This document shows, in pieces, positions 21,240-32,625 of a stretch of DNA of 64,000 bases. How positions within the stretch are numbered: position 1 is the first letter of the stretch; each line of letters begins with the position of its first letter. The notes beneath the pieces are model-generated. The model did not search any database, was not told the origin of the DNA, and was given only the letters and a program-made list of their open reading frames with translations. Position numbers and translations under genes: made by a program. The DNA is from Lycium barbarum (taxonomy: Eukaryota > Streptophyta > Magnoliopsida > Solanales > Solanaceae), in contig NC_083346.1 of the NCBI RefSeq assembly GCF_019175385.1, forward strand, positions 119,353,771 through 119,417,770. The letters are read 5' to 3'.

Positions 21240-23369
21240 ATGACAACAAAAGACACATTTTTTTTCAAGAAACTCATCACATGTCATCTCTTTTCACTTC
21301 CAAATTCTACACCCTTTGCCAAGATTCTAGAATCTTGCATCAATTCAAAGTCCCAAAATATCATACAAACTGTCCATTGTCGAATTCTCAAAACCCAATT
21401 TAGTTCAGAGGTATTCATAAACAACAAGTTAATAGATACATATGGGAAATGTGGTATGTTCAAGAATGCTAAGAAGGTGTTTGATAAAATGCCTGAGAGA
21501 AATACCTTTACTTGGAATGCCATGATTAACGCATATACATCATCAAGATTGTATTTTGAGGCTGAGGGGTTGTTTTATTTAATGCCTGAACCTGATCAAT
21601 GTTCATGGAACTTGATGGTTTCGAGTTTTGCTCAATGTGAATTGTTTGATTCGTCGATAGAGTATTTCGCGAAAATGCATAAAGAAGATTTTGTTTTGAA
21701 TGAGTTTTCTTATGGTAGTGGTTTAAGTGCTTGTGCAGGGTTAAGGGACTTGAAAATGGGAACTCAAATTCATGCGTCGGTTGTTAAATCGAGATATTCG
21801 GATAGTGTTTACATGGGTTCTGGGCTTATTGACATGTACTCGAAAACAGGTAGTGTGTGTTGTGCAACAAAGGTGTTTAATGGGATGTGTGAGCGTAATA
21901 TGGTGTCGTGGAATAGTTTAATTTCTTGTTATGAGCAAAACGGGCCTGTGAGGGAGGCGCTCGAGATATTTGTTAGGATGATCGACTTTGGTTTTAAACC
22001 AGATGAGAAGACCTTTGCGAGTGTAGTAAGTGCTTGTGCGAGTTTGTGTGCGATAAGAGAAGGTAAGGAAATCCATGCCCGAATTGTCAAGTCGGATAAG
22101 CTTAGAGATGATCTTATTATATGCAACGCATTGGTTGATATGTATGCAAAGTTTGGGAGAATTGATGAAGCTAGATGGATTTTTGATAAAATGCCAGTCA
22201 GAAGCGTGGTGTCACATACTTGTTTAGTAAGTGGTTATGCGAGAGTTGCAAGTGTGAAGACTGCGAGATCCATGTTTATGGGGATGATTGAAAGAAATGT
22301 CGTGTCTTGGAATGCTCTTATTGCTGGATATACACAGAATGGGAATAACGAAGAGGCATTAAATCTCTTTCTTATGCTAAAAAGAGAATCGGTTTGGCCA
22401 ACTCATTATACGTTTGGGAACCTCCTCAATGCATGTGCAAATTTAGCTGATCTGAAGCTTGGTAGGCAGGCTCATACACATATTTTGAAACATGGATTTC
22501 GTTTCCAGAATGGACCCGAGCCTGATGTTTTCGTGGGGAACGCTCTTATAGACATGTATATGAAATGTGGATCAGTTGATGATGGTAGCTGTGTATTCTC
22601 AAAAATGCTCGACAGAGATTGGGTTTCATGGAATGCCGTAATAGTTGGATATGCACAAAATGGGCATGCTATTGAAGCTCTTGAAACTTTTAACTTTATG
22701 TTAGTATCTGGAGAGAAGCCAGATCATGTGACTATGATTGGAGTTCTATGTGCGTGTAGTCATGCAGGATTGGTTGAGGAGGGTCGTAAATATTTCTATT
22801 CCATGGGCACAGAGTATGGGTTGGAACCGTTGAAGGACCATTATACGTGCATGGTTGATTTGCTTGGCAAGGCTGGTTGCTTAGCAGAGGCGAAGGATTT
22901 GATTGAATCCATGCCGATGTCTCCTGATAGTGTTGTATGGGGTTCTTTGCTCGCTGCATGTAAAATTCACAGGGAAATCGAGTTGGGAAAGTATGTGGCG
23001 GAGAAGCTTTTGGAGATTGATCCTACAAATTCTGGCCCTTATGTTCTTCTATCAAACATGTTTGCTGAACAAGGAAGATGGCAAGATGTCAAAATGGTCA
23101 GAAAGCTTATGCGACAGCGAGGCGTTGTTAAACAGCCGGGTTGCAGTTGGATTGAAATACAAAGCCAGGTTCATGTTTTCATGGTAAAAGATAAGAGGCA
23201 TGCAAAGAAAAAAGAGATATATCGGATATTGAATACACTAACTAAATTGATGAAGCTCTCTGGCTATGTCCCGGATGCTGGTCATTTTGATGCTGATGAG
23301 GAGCAAGCCGTGTTGGATTTTTCCTCATCTGAAGAGTTTGAAGAACCTGTAACAGCTGCCATCGCATGA
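21240..23369 (+). CDS. SLO2: PLS-class PPR protein with E/E+ domain, SLO2-like
   Basis: PPR proteins of this class bind organellar RNA and specify C-to-U editing sites. The intronless frame gives 709 residues. A short basic N-terminus suggests organelle import. About 15 PLS-type repeats follow (NTFTWNAMINAYTSS, NMVSWNSLISCYEQNG, NVVSWNALIAGYTQNG). The E and E+ region runs from about 540 to 675 (HYTCMVDLLGKAGCLAEA, KQPGCSWIEIQSQVHVF, GYVPD). There is no DYW domain, so a partner deaminase would be required. From memory it closely resembles Arabidopsis At2g13600 (SLO2), a mitochondrial editing factor for complex I and other transcripts. An ATG at 21203, out of frame, overlaps the start and would act as a uORF if transcribed. 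No lesion seen. Confidence 0.92.
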   Translation: MTTKDTFFFKKLITCHLFSLPNSTPFAKILESCINSKSQNIIQTVHCRILKTQFSSEVFINNKLIDTYGKCGMFKNAKKVFDKMPERNTFTWNAMINAYTSSRLYFEAEGLFYLMPEPDQCSWNLMVSSFAQCELFDSSIEYFAKMHKEDFVLNEFSYGSGLSACAGLRDLKMGTQIHASVVKSRYSDSVYMGSGLIDMYSKTGSVCCATKVFNGMCERNMVSWNSLISCYEQNGPVREALEIFVRMIDFGFKPDEKTFASVVSACASLCAIREGKEIHARIVKSDKLRDDLIICNALVDMYAKFGRIDEARWIFDKMPVRSVVSHTCLVSGYARVASVKTARSMFMGMIERNVVSWNALIAGYTQNGNNEEALNLFLMLKRESVWPTHYTFGNLLNACANLADLKLGRQAHTHILKHGFRFQNGPEPDVFVGNALIDMYMKCGSVDDGSCVFSKMLDRDWVSWNAVIVGYAQNGHAIEALETFNFMLVSGEKPDHVTMIGVLCACSHAGLVEEGRKYFYSMGTEYGLEPLKDHYTCMVDLLGKAGCLAEAKDLIESMPMSPDSVVWGSLLAACKIHREIELGKYVAEKLLEIDPTNSGPYVLLSNMFAEQGRWQDVKMVRKLMRQRGVVKQPGCSWIEIQSQVHVFMVKDKRHAKKKEIYRILNTLTKLMKLSGYVPDAGHFDADEEQAVLDFSSSEEFEEPVTAAIA

Positions 23370-23498
23370 TGTTCAAGGCGACTTGTGAAAAATGCTAATT
23401 CCCTGTACTTGTCTAGAAAGAGTTATACAAAAGATTCTTATAGTCGATTCCTACTAATTCAAGAGTGAAACGTAATTGGTTGATTTGTTTCCATGTAT

Positions 23499-23522
23499 CC
23501 CCCCCCCCCCCCCCCCCCCCCC
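23499..23522. repeat. Poly-C run of 24
   Basis: Unbroken run of 24 C in the 3' flank of the PPR gene. Length uncertain for assembly reasons. Confidence 0.9.
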
Positions 23523-23677
23523 ATCTGCCAAGGAGAACAGAGGCGGAAACACATTAGTGAATGTAGGTTACTGAAATGTCATCATATGTATCTCACTTAA
23601 CAAATATCACATATGCATCTTTCCTGGATCACTTTTTTTTACCTCTATGACAGTTTAGTTTGTCTTTGAGCTGAGGG

Positions 23678-23745
23678 TCTATTGGAAACAGCCTCTCTGG
23701 CCTCCCCAGATCCCACTCACACTGGGTATGTTGTTGTTGTTGATG
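23678..23745 (+). mobile_element. TS-type SINE, 3' fragment
   Basis: AACAGCCTCTCTGGCCTCC and CCAGATCCCACTCACACTGG are followed by GTATGTTGTTGTTGTTG, the TS SINE 3' end. About 70 bp remain; head and middle are lost. Confidence 0.7.
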
Positions 23746-23839
23746 AGAGTTTAGTTGTCTGCTAAGCTTAAACTTTTATATGTCTGTTACCATTAATCTT
23801 CCCTAGGGAAGAAAGTCCAACGTAACGTCAGTGATTTCA

Positions 23840-23955
23840 AAAGGTGCATGCTTGTGTCAGGGTAGATTGTTTATATTACACCCCTTTGGGGCGCGGCCCT
23901 TCCTCGGTCCCTACGTGAATGCATGATGCTTCGTGCACTTGGTTGCCCTTTATAC
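23840..23955 (+). mobile_element. SINE fragment (Au-like middle region)
   Basis: GGTGCATGCTTGTGTCAGGGTAG, ATTACACCCCTTTGGGG and CGCGGCCCTTCCTCGG are followed by a GTGAATGC-GATGCTT-GTGCAC-GGTTGCCCTTT series. This is the order typical of Au-type and related plant SINEs. Diverged and partial. Confidence 0.6.
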
Positions 23956-24359
23956 CAGTATATCATGATTTCTTGTCGTTAAGCCTTCCTTCTCTGGAAC
24001 TAACCTGCTTTGGTTAGATATCAAAAAAGTTGCTACTACTTTTGGCAGCAGTATGATTTGTCTGGTGATTTCATCATTTGAATTTAGAAGAAATATATTC
24101 TGTATAAAGCCTTTTGAAAAATTGCATTATATTGATTATAATTTACAACACAGCTTCCTCTATTTTCTATACATGAAATTTTGCCTAGTATTGTAACAAA
24201 AGCGAGTGAAACAATCTTTGCAAGAGAATTCTGAATATTTGCCTTCCCCTTTGCAGGTGTTCACAAGTTTAGTTAGAAAAGAAAGTACAGTAGCTTTCTA
24301 GTCTAGAATGTAATAGAAGCTCAAGAATAGAGTCATCACCTTTGAGTTTCAAAAATCCC

Positions 24360-24465
24360 AGTGCATTAAGCTTTCGCTATACGCAGGGTTGGGAGAAGGA
24401 TCTGACCACAAGGGACTATTTCTGCAAGAGGCTGTTTCCACGACCTATGAGTTCCAACCCCAACA
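24360..24465 (-). mobile_element. Au-type SINE fragment, minus strand
   Basis: Read on the minus strand it gives GTGGAAACAGCCTCTTGCAG, then TTGTGGTC and AGCTTAATGCAC, the recognisable order of the Au SINE body. Part of the middle is deleted. Confidence 0.65.
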
Positions 24466-25664
24466 AAAATCACTAAAGATTTTTTTTTAAAGTAAATATG
24501 ATAAATGGACTGATTAGTCAAATTCTAACAACGTCAAAATGAATTAAATCAATATATGAATCATGACTTAACTCGTCCTACATTTACTTGGATAAAAATA
24601 AGTTGAGTCAAGATGTATCATATAACTACATTAATTGGTCATAAATCAATTCATGCAACATGACTCAACCTCCCCTCCTTTTTATGTTAAGTATCCAAAA
24701 TTTAGTTCACTTTTATAAATTTAATGTTAATTGCATTTTAAACATTGTATTAAGGTACCATTTTAAACATTGTATTAAGGTATCATTTTGGCGAAAGTTA
24801 ACTGGATTAATCTTTAAAGCTAAATTAAATTAAATTATTTAATATATTAAATCTTTGTACTTCGACAATCTGTTGTCTCTTGTATTTTGTTTATTGTGTT
24901 AGTTTGCAGTTAGTGTTATTTTTCTTCCTAATGCTTAGTTATAGTATTTTATCATTGCTTTTTAACTTTCGTCAATTCTTATCTAACCCTTTTATTATGT
25001 TTTTTCTTGAGCCGAAGATCTTTCAGAAACAGCCTTTTTATCCCCTCATGATGGGTGTAATGTCCGCATACACTCTACTCTCCTCAGGCCCTACTTTTTA
25101 GAAAACTATAAGAAAAATACTACTCCATTCGTTTCAATTTATGTAAACCCATTTCCTTATTAGTCCATATCAAAAAGTATGATCTCTTTCTATATTTCGA
25201 AATAGTTTACCTTTATACAATTATGCAATGATTCATAGTCACACAAAATATATATGACTCATTTAACACCACAAGTTTAAAAGTCCTTTTCAACTTTTTT
25301 AAACACGTATTCAATCAAATAGATTCATATAAATTAAAACGAAAAGAGTATAAGTTATAACTTTTCTTATATATTTACGTTTTAACAAAATTCATTTACT
25401 TTGACTTTTCAAAGACGAAATGTGACAAGTAAAAATGAAACCAGAGAATGAAATTGAACCCAAAATACAGAAATAACCTCCTAACCCCCAAACCCCACCC
25501 CACCCACCCACCCCAAAAAAAGGAAACCAAAACTATGATCCAAATACGCCCACGCGATAGGCTTTTTTTAGGCAGGAGAAGAACACAAAGAACAGCAACA
25601 AAGAAATGTTACAGCTATAGGCCACATCCCATCTCAATCTTCATTCTTGTAATGAAAATTAAGA

Positions 25665-28560
25665 ATGTTGGGTGGGTCTCGCTCTATATTAAGAGACTCT
25701 AATAATTTTTACCAATTCACTACTGTTTCTCCACTTACCTCTAATTCTTCATTCAAGAATTTCAAAATCAGATTGAGAAACAAGAATAACAATATCAGTT
25801 CTTGTTTGAGCAATAAAGTTGGTAGTGATTTTGGGGTTAATTGTGTACAACCCAAATCTTCAGATACCCAAAGTTCTTTACTTTCTCAAACTTTGAGGTA
25901 ATTTTTTTTTTTGTAAATTTTCTTCTTTGGGATGTAAATGTAGTTATTCTTGGAGTAATTTTGTGGTGTTCATAAAATTTAGTTATTTATCTTCAGATAC
26001 CCAAAGTTCTTTACTTTCTCAGAGTTTGAGGTAATTTTTTCATAACTTTTCTTCTTTGGGCAGTAAATGTAGTGATTCTTGGGGTAATTTTTGAGGTGTT
26101 GATAAAGTTTAGTTATCTTGGGATTTCTTTTGAATGAATTGTGTACAAACTAAATCTTCAGATACCCAAAGTTCTTTACTTTCTCAAAGTTTGAGGTAAT
26201 TTTTTTTTTAATTTAGTGACATTTGGGTAATTTTGAGGTATATGTTCTTGTTTGAGGTTGTTTTTGGATTATTTTTGTTTCAATTGTGTACAACCTGAAT
26301 CTTAGATATCTAAAGCCCTTAACTTTTTGAGTGTTTGAGGTAATTCAACATGTCTGTTCTTGTTTGAGCAATAAATTGAGTGATTTGGCCCCCAGGTTTT
26401 AGTCTAGTGGTAAGAGTGCAACACAGTTACGTGTGAGTTAGGCACACAACACGAGTTAGAACCTTGCCTAAGACAAAAGTCTGGTATTTAAGTGGAGAAG
26501 GCTAGCGGGGCGGGCCCGTTATTCGCTGAGTTTCGAACCGTGTGCCCACCGCCTTCGGGGATTTCTCGGGTATTAGAAAAAGAGTTGAGTGATTTTGGGG
26601 TTCTGTTTTATCAATTGTATTCAAGCTGAATCTTTAGACACCCAAAGTTCCCTGTTTTCTAATAGTTTGAGGTAAATTTTATTTTCACTTCTTTCTAAAC
26701 CTTTTTGTCATTGTGTAGAATAGAAAACTTTTTTAAACCTTGATTTATAAGCCTGTGATCGCTGGAAATGGAATGGGTAAGTTGAAATTGGAAAATTAGT
26801 TGCAACATTAGGTTTGAATCACATTTTGGATCGAAACAATATGATAAGCTTATTGGAATATCATATAAATAGGGACAGTACGCCTTTGTGCTTACTAAAC
26901 TCTGTCGTGTTGAGTTTTCATTGTAGATCTAAAATAAAGAGATAGTTATTTCTCTTGTAACTGCTTAAAGTCACACACTTCAACAGGGCAAGAGAGTAGA
27001 GTGTAGATGGAGACCCCATGTTTGAGTCTTGTTTTCAGTCATCTACAAAAATAGTTCCGCATGCTTGGCTCAATTGAAAGATTCAGGAGCTGCATGTGAG
27101 AGAGTGTGTTGTAGATCTAAAACAAATAAATAATAGTGTCCTCCCTTTAACAGTATAAATTTTTAGATGAGACAGTTACACATTTAAATAGTTTCATCTG
27201 GACATAGTCTTTGGGGCAGTTTTCATTTTATGTTTAAATGAAGCTTACCGAGATCATAATTCCATTAAATCTAAATGAGAGCTTTTCTATCCATTGCATT
27301 GACATTGTAATTTCATTTTGTATTAAAGCATGACTTTACTTAGAATCTCAGTGCTTAAATGTGTGTTCTTTACAATTTTCATGTTTAGCCAATCTGGAAC
27401 AGATGAGGAGCCTCCATCAGAAAGATTGCCCATTCTTGCAGGTTTGCTCTAACCCATATACTACTTGTAATAAAATTATCAAATGGTATTACATGTATGC
27501 TGAATTTATATTAATCCCCAGTTTCACTTATTCTGACTGATGAAAGTTTCTTAAATGCTACATAGATACCTTTTTCTACACTTGTTGTCAGCAATTCGTA
27601 TTTCATAATCCTTGGTTTTATTGGCTCTTATGCTTATTCTTTCCTTCTATAATATTTTTTTATTCTTCTCTTCCTGGTTTTTATAGAAAACGTGGGAAAT
27701 AGGTAACAATATTTAGCCATTTCTGTTAGTGTACATATTTATGTGTTGCAATCTGTGTACTGAGGTCTTCAGTTATACTGCAAGGTCAAAGATTAGCCTC
27801 TCAATATCACAGCTTAGTGTCTTCCTCTAACAGAAATTTGACACAAGATCATAGAAATTAAAAAAAATGTAAAAACCATTGAAACATGCTCCAACACACT
27901 CATAAAGAGAACACTTTAGACCTGTTCTTTCCATATACCTTGTACTTCAATTTTGTATAAGAAGATCAGCGATAATGTAGCTGTGAACAGTTGAGTGGTC
28001 AATCTGCAATTTTATTCCAAATTTACTTAGGATCTACAATTACTTTTGTAGATTAGTGAGTTTCAGTTCTACTTGTTGCTTATCATCAAAGAAAAAGCAG
28101 AGTTTCAATTCCACTTGTTACAATTGTGTTGTAAATGAGAAGAAATAGAGGATTTGTGGATATCATTTATGTGTAAATTCTCAATTATTATTTTCATTTC
28201 AATAGGTGGGATAGTAGCTCTGGGGAAGTTTGATGCTCTCCATATTGGTCATCGTGAGCTTGCAATTCAGGCAGCAAAGAGAGGAATTCCGTTTCTTCTT
28301 TCATTTGTTGGAATGGCGGAAGTACTTGGATGGGAACCGAGGTGTAACTTCAGTTCTCTCTTTTCTTTTACTATACTGTCATGGAATTTTAAATAGAGAA
28401 ATATTATCTCCTCGGCAGACCAGAAAAAGAGAGAAGGGTGAATTCTACGTGATTGCCTCTGGGCACTGCTACACCCAATCCCGTAATAGTACCTAGGTTC
28501 AGCCAGCTTTAAATTCTGAAAATACAAAAAAGAAAGAGATTACCACATTCAGGGTTTTTT

Positions 28561-28591
<31 letters not shown>

Positions 28592-29825
28592 GGGGGGAGG
28601 GGGGTTGTGTGGGGATGCCAGATTTGAACTCTGAAAAAGACAAAATAGATCAAGAAAGAGACCATCACATTCAGGGAGTTTTATCTTGCATTCTCTAAAT
28701 ATGTGTGTGTGTGCGCGCGCGAGGGAGGGAGAAGGAACTTAAGTTAATGTTCTCTCTTTTTTTTTTTTTTTCCCTCTGTTTAAGGATTTGTTTATCAATA
28801 TGTTACACAATCTTGATTTACTCAAAATAAAATATTTTTCGAACTCTATTCTACTTAATGTAGGGTTAGTCATGGTTTAGAAAATTTTGTCTTTGAAGCT
28901 GGAAGGTGTTTAAAATCTGTTGAGTTTATCTTCCTAGCCTTACTCTAGCATATTGAGAAGTTCCTTTTTTGGTGAGTGGTCTTTATGAAATGCCACATCA
29001 TGAAATGAGAAAGAATCAAATCTTTGTGTGATTTTGTGTATATTTTCTACGCAGGGCTCCCATAGTTGCTGAATGTGATCGCAAAAGGATTCTTTCATCA
29101 TGGGCTCCTTACTGCGATAATGTAATCCCCAGGGAACTCCAGATAGATTTTTCCAAAGTTCGAAATCTTACGCCTCGTCAGTTTGTGGAGAAGCTGTCCA
29201 AAGAGCTGGGAGTACGAGGAGTTGTTGCTGGTATGTTTTAACATCCTAACTTGACATAGAGATTCCAATGTGAACAAAGAAAAGAAAAAAATATGATGAC
29301 ATCTTAATAATCTCAGGCGAGAATTATCGTTTTGGATATAGAGCTGCTGGTAATGCATCAGACCTTGTGGAGCTCTGTGAAGAGTATGGATTAGAAGCTT
29401 ATATAATCAATTCTGTCATGGACAAGAATCAAATTTCTGGAGCCTTAAACTCTCGTTACGGAAAGGAGATAGGGCAAGTATCATCTACTCGTGTTAGGTA
29501 TGCCCTTGACAAGGGAGACATGAAATATGTGTCAGAGCTGTTAGGTCGCAACCATCGTCTAGTTTTAATGATGGAAGACCAAGAAAATTTTACTAGTGAG
29601 AGAAATAGGCTGTCAGCTCCAAAGTCTTGTTTGTTGAATCTTGCACCCAAGGAAGGTCTTTATGAGAATTGTTCAGTTTTGATTGACAAGAATCATATAC
29701 CCTGCAGAGTAATAGTTGATACAACAGATATTCATTTGGAATGCTATGAGGTAGCTAATTTTTCCTGTGTTACTTCTCGAGACTTAAAGATATTGGGTAT
29801 TGACTTTGGTAGTCCTCAGAGTTAG
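25665..29825 (+). CDS. RIBF: FAD synthetase, chloroplastic
   Basis: It transfers AMP from ATP to FMN to make FAD; the plant enzymes are plastid-located. Exons 25665-25897, 27389-27441, 28206-28341, 29055-29230 and 29317-29825 have GT-AG borders and join in frame to 368 residues (Arabidopsis RibF1/2 about 355). The first 75 or so residues are Ser/Asn-rich and basic, a likely transit peptide. Nucleotidyltransferase motifs are [15 protein letters not shown] near 99-113 and [10 protein letters not shown] near 248. No riboflavin kinase domain follows, as in plant RibF. The start MLGGSR matches the MLCGGSR start of Arabidopsis from memory. An out-of-frame ATG at 25652 overlaps the start. Intron 1 carries donor-like repeats, a SINE and a TRIM relic; intron 3 a poly-G run. 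Confidence 0.95.
25800..26690 (+). repeat. Tandem repeat of the exon-1/intron-1 junction of FAD synthetase
   Basis: The block TTCAGATACCCAAAGTTCTT...TTTGAG|GTAATT of the exon-1 donor recurs with donor-like GT at 25898, 26031, 26196, 26340 and 26672. The spacings are 133, 165, 144 and 332 bp, the last enlarged by a SINE. Between the donors are TTCTTGTTTGAGCAATAAA and GTGATTTTGGGG motifs. In each repeat the frame used by exon 1 meets TAA in GGTAA, so only the first donor gives the full protein. The same unit is in the ICMT leader (10240-10620). Confidence 0.8.
26390..26582 (+). mobile_element. tRNA-derived SINE in FAD synthetase intron 1
   Basis: The head GGTTTTAGTCTAGTGGTAAGAG resembles a tRNA A box and ACGAGTTAGAACCT a weak B box. 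The body has GTGGTATTTAAGTGGAGAAGG-type sequence (here CTGGTATTTAAG), then GCGGGGCGGGCCCG, TTTCGAACCGTGTGC and a GGGTATT end. It interrupts the tandem donor repeat. Confidence 0.7.
26908..27190 (+). mobile_element. TRIM-like element in FAD synthetase intron 1
   Basis: Two terminal repeats (26908-26985 and 27107-27190) begin TGTTG and share TAGATCTAAAA, AAATAAA/ATAA, and AGTYACACA motifs; the first ends TTCAACA. It is related to the TRIM at 1428-1706 but more diverged, the primer site is decayed and no target duplication is clear. Confidence 0.55.
28553..28604. repeat. T run followed by poly-G (27 G, A, 6 G)
   Basis: About 18 T precede 27 consecutive G, then an A and six more G, in intron 3 of FAD synthetase. 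It could form a G-quadruplex; the exact length is unreliable. CG/TG dinucleotide runs follow near 28702-28722. Confidence 0.9.
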
Positions 29826-31842
29826 ATGGAGTTCAAATTTTGTAATTCATTCCCTATAATTCATTTAGTGCAACCATTTCTGAATGTCCTTCAGTCTTTA
29901 AGAATGAGTACGATTCTTTACGCAATACATCGCTGCACAATTCACATACTTTTGGTGGGAACATAGCTGAGTTTACTGATATTCTGAATGCCAAGAATCT
30001 GATAGTACGAACAAAATCGAGATGATAAATGTGTCAAATAGCAGTATCATTATGAAATGACTTTTGATCATTACCCTACATAATGGATTTGTTCTACCAG
30101 TTTACCACTATGAGTAGATTGGTTAGCAACTTGGTTACTGTTGCTCTTTCTCTGTTCGAGTGTTCTTGAATTTGTTCTAATAGTGACAATCCCTTGATTA
30201 TAGTTCTAATCTAATTAGTGACAATCCCTTGATTATAATCCTGTTGTACTTGATTGTGTGTTTTCCTTTCTGCCAATAAAATGATCTTTAGTGCTTGAAG
30301 TCCATTTCCTTCAACTCCTTTGTAATTGTTGAAATGTGTGAACCATCTTGTCCAAATCTTTGGAATGTTAAAGGGGAGGCACATATTTACTCATTTTTAC
30401 TTACAAGATGTTTCATCTCATCTAACATCTTAAATAACTATAAAGAAGGGAACACTTTTTGTTGTACTTAGTTTACTCTCCAACACTAATGAATGCAATA
30501 TATGTCAATAACCACTGTTTGTGACCACTTCCTGTGAGCATGTTTGAATCTTTATGTGTAAGGAGTTCTACTCTCACATTTATGTTAAGAGTGGTTTGAC
30601 CTGATTTTCATTACCATTTGCTTACTGCTTATGAAAATCTTGTTCATCATCATCAAGTCTGTGGTCATCTGGAATGTTTTGTTTCACGGATAAGGAAATC
30701 TTTCAGTAATCTTTAAAGAGTGTTCTTTGACAACTGCAGAAGATCAAACTAATATCTAGATTAAGACATGCATAAAGGAGCCAATGTCTTATGCTATGGC
30801 ACACTAATTGAGCGAAAAATAGAGGGAGGGAGATTAATATGAAGGGATTGTAGAACATGATGAATGTTGCTTGGACATTTACTAGCTTCGTAGATTAAAT
30901 TCAGCAAAGAATAGTTTCTTTTTCTTTGGAAGCAGGGATGATCTGGTTATACAAGGTCCTCGGTATTTTGAAGAAAAGTCACTTGCTTTATATGTAACAA
31001 CCCTTTCCTGCAGTGACACTTTTGGGTTCATGTCGTGGGTTTCCCAAGGCATTGGATACTAAGCTATTGCCATTGGGACTGATAAATGGTTCGCAGAATG
31101 TCACCATGGTGAGATAAGGGAAAAGCTCGGTGGTGTACAACTGTTTCTTTTGCAAGCACTGTGAATGATCTCTGTCCATTTTGTTGGGGCATCAAGTTGT
31201 ACTGTCCAGAAGGAGAAGTGGGTGTATCCTCCCCTAAGTAATTTCCTGCTATGTGTTTCGTTGCTTAAGGTAAAAGGATCTTGCTATGTTTGTCTTGGTT
31301 CAGTGTCTTGGTTCAGTGTCTTGATGAATCTAGATTGAAGGTGTTCTGCTGCTAAGAGCAGCTGCTGCCATGTTGGAGATGGATTTCCTGGCTTATGCTT
31401 CAATACCAAAGCATACTTGTGGTTGGGCCTAAAGAGATTAATTCTTGGGACGATGCAGCCCCGAATTACATACTTGTGGCCTGGGTCCTGTAACTTCATT
31501 GCTTCAATCTAGAGATCTTGTGAGCAGGTATGAACTTATCACTGAAGGCAGATCTAACATTTTAAATCAGCATGTATACAGTATCACAACACCCATAAAT
31601 CCTTTGTTAAAATGGGTGTAGACTTGGAGAAAGGTAGAAGATGCGGGCATAGCTAAGAAAGTGGCTTTCTACCCTGTTAGCCAAGTACTGGAACCCTTAT
31701 CTGACATGACTATTCATTCACGTGGCATTGTGTTTGAAAGAATGCAACTTGCTTTAAGGTCAGAGGGCCTGACGCTGTGATCCTATTATGCTGCATCGAG
31801 CTATACATAATTGGAATGTCATTGAGATTTTAGCAAAAGGCT
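29826..31842. other. FAD synthetase 3' flank; no gene recognised
   Basis: 29826-30300 is likely the 3' UTR and flank; a 25-bp direct repeat (AGTGACAATCCCTTGATTATA) is at 30182-30240. 30400-31840 has less AT-rich patches with short minus-strand ORFs of 63 and 71 codons. I recognise no domain and see no splice-linked continuation. Confidence 0.4.
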
Positions 31843-32118
31843 CCTCCTATGGCTTTGGTCTAGAGGTAGGACTTAGGAGGACAACATATGATGTGTAGGT
31901 TAAGCGCATATTACAGGTTTAAATCCTGCAGCAGGCAAAAGCGTGGTATTTAAGTGGAGAAGGGGCAGATCCATATTTTTCCCGCTTTGCTTATTGTAGT
32001 TGGTCATCGAAACAGCCTCTCTGCCCTACAAAGGTAATGATAAGGTCTACGTATATCCACGTATATCCGAGCCTCCCCTGATCCCATTTGTGGGATTGTG
32101 TTATGTTGTTGTTGTTAT
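31843..32118 (+). mobile_element. Composite SINE: tRNA-type head plus TS tail
   Basis: The first part (CTATGGCTTTGGTCTAGAGG, AGGTTTAAATCCTGCAG, GTGGTATTTAAGTGGAGAAG) matches the body of the SINE at 26390. From about 32008 it changes to TS type (AACAGCCTCTCTGCCCTAC, GATCCCATTTGTGGGATTG) and ends TATGTTGTTGTTGTTATTG. Either a chimeric SINE family or one SINE inserted into another. Confidence 0.65.
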
Positions 32119-32625
32119 TGTAGTTAGAAGAGTCGGACTATCAAGGATATTGATCTCCAAAGCTTCACGTTGATTGTTGCAAGTGATTTCAGTGGTTTGG
32201 TTAACAGGAGCAGGGAAGCTGAAAGCTTTTTATCTGCAGAGAATTTATCTGCTTTAAGATCTTGTGAGGAAAGTGTTATGATTTTACCCATGATGAGTTT
32301 TGGTGGTTGATATAAATGCAACCATTTTGACATGAAGATGCTCCCTGTATTTGATTATGCAATTGAAATTTGCTCTAAAATGGGGCTCATGTCAAGCTTG
32401 CATTTTACCCTTTTCCTTGGCTCATAATTCTATCATTTTCATTCCAGCTCCCGGAGAGAATCTATGATTTAAAATTTATGGGTTTCTATGACGAGCTTAA
32501 GTTAATATACAATAATAACTTAGTTCAAACAGTCAAATATTTATACAATATTTAGTGAATTCCTCAATACATATATAGAATCTAGGCAAATATTATGAAG
32601 CTCAAGTAAATTTTTAATTTACTAA
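32119..32625. other. Intergenic, no feature seen
   Basis: AT-rich sequence with a 69-codon minus-strand ORF without recognisable domain. No repeat boundary noted. Confidence 0.4.

Larger units (their letters stand above)
23370..25664. other. Intergenic between PPR and FAD synthetase genes
   Basis: It holds the PPR 3' flank, a poly-C run, three SINE remnants listed separately, and an AT-rich stretch to 25440. 25485-25520 is a C/A-rich simple stretch (CCCCACCCCACCCACCCACC). The FAD synthetase promoter should lie in the last few hundred bases; I see no unambiguous TATA box. Confidence 0.5.

Noticed and set aside
21203..21403. ORF starting at an ATG 37 bp before the PPR start
   Set aside because: Out of frame with the PPR protein and without resemblance to it; at most a uORF.
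30988..31499. Two minus-strand ORFs of 63 and 71 codons downstream of FAD synthetase
   Set aside because: Short, no domain, no convincing start or splice signals; probably chance in a less AT-rich patch.
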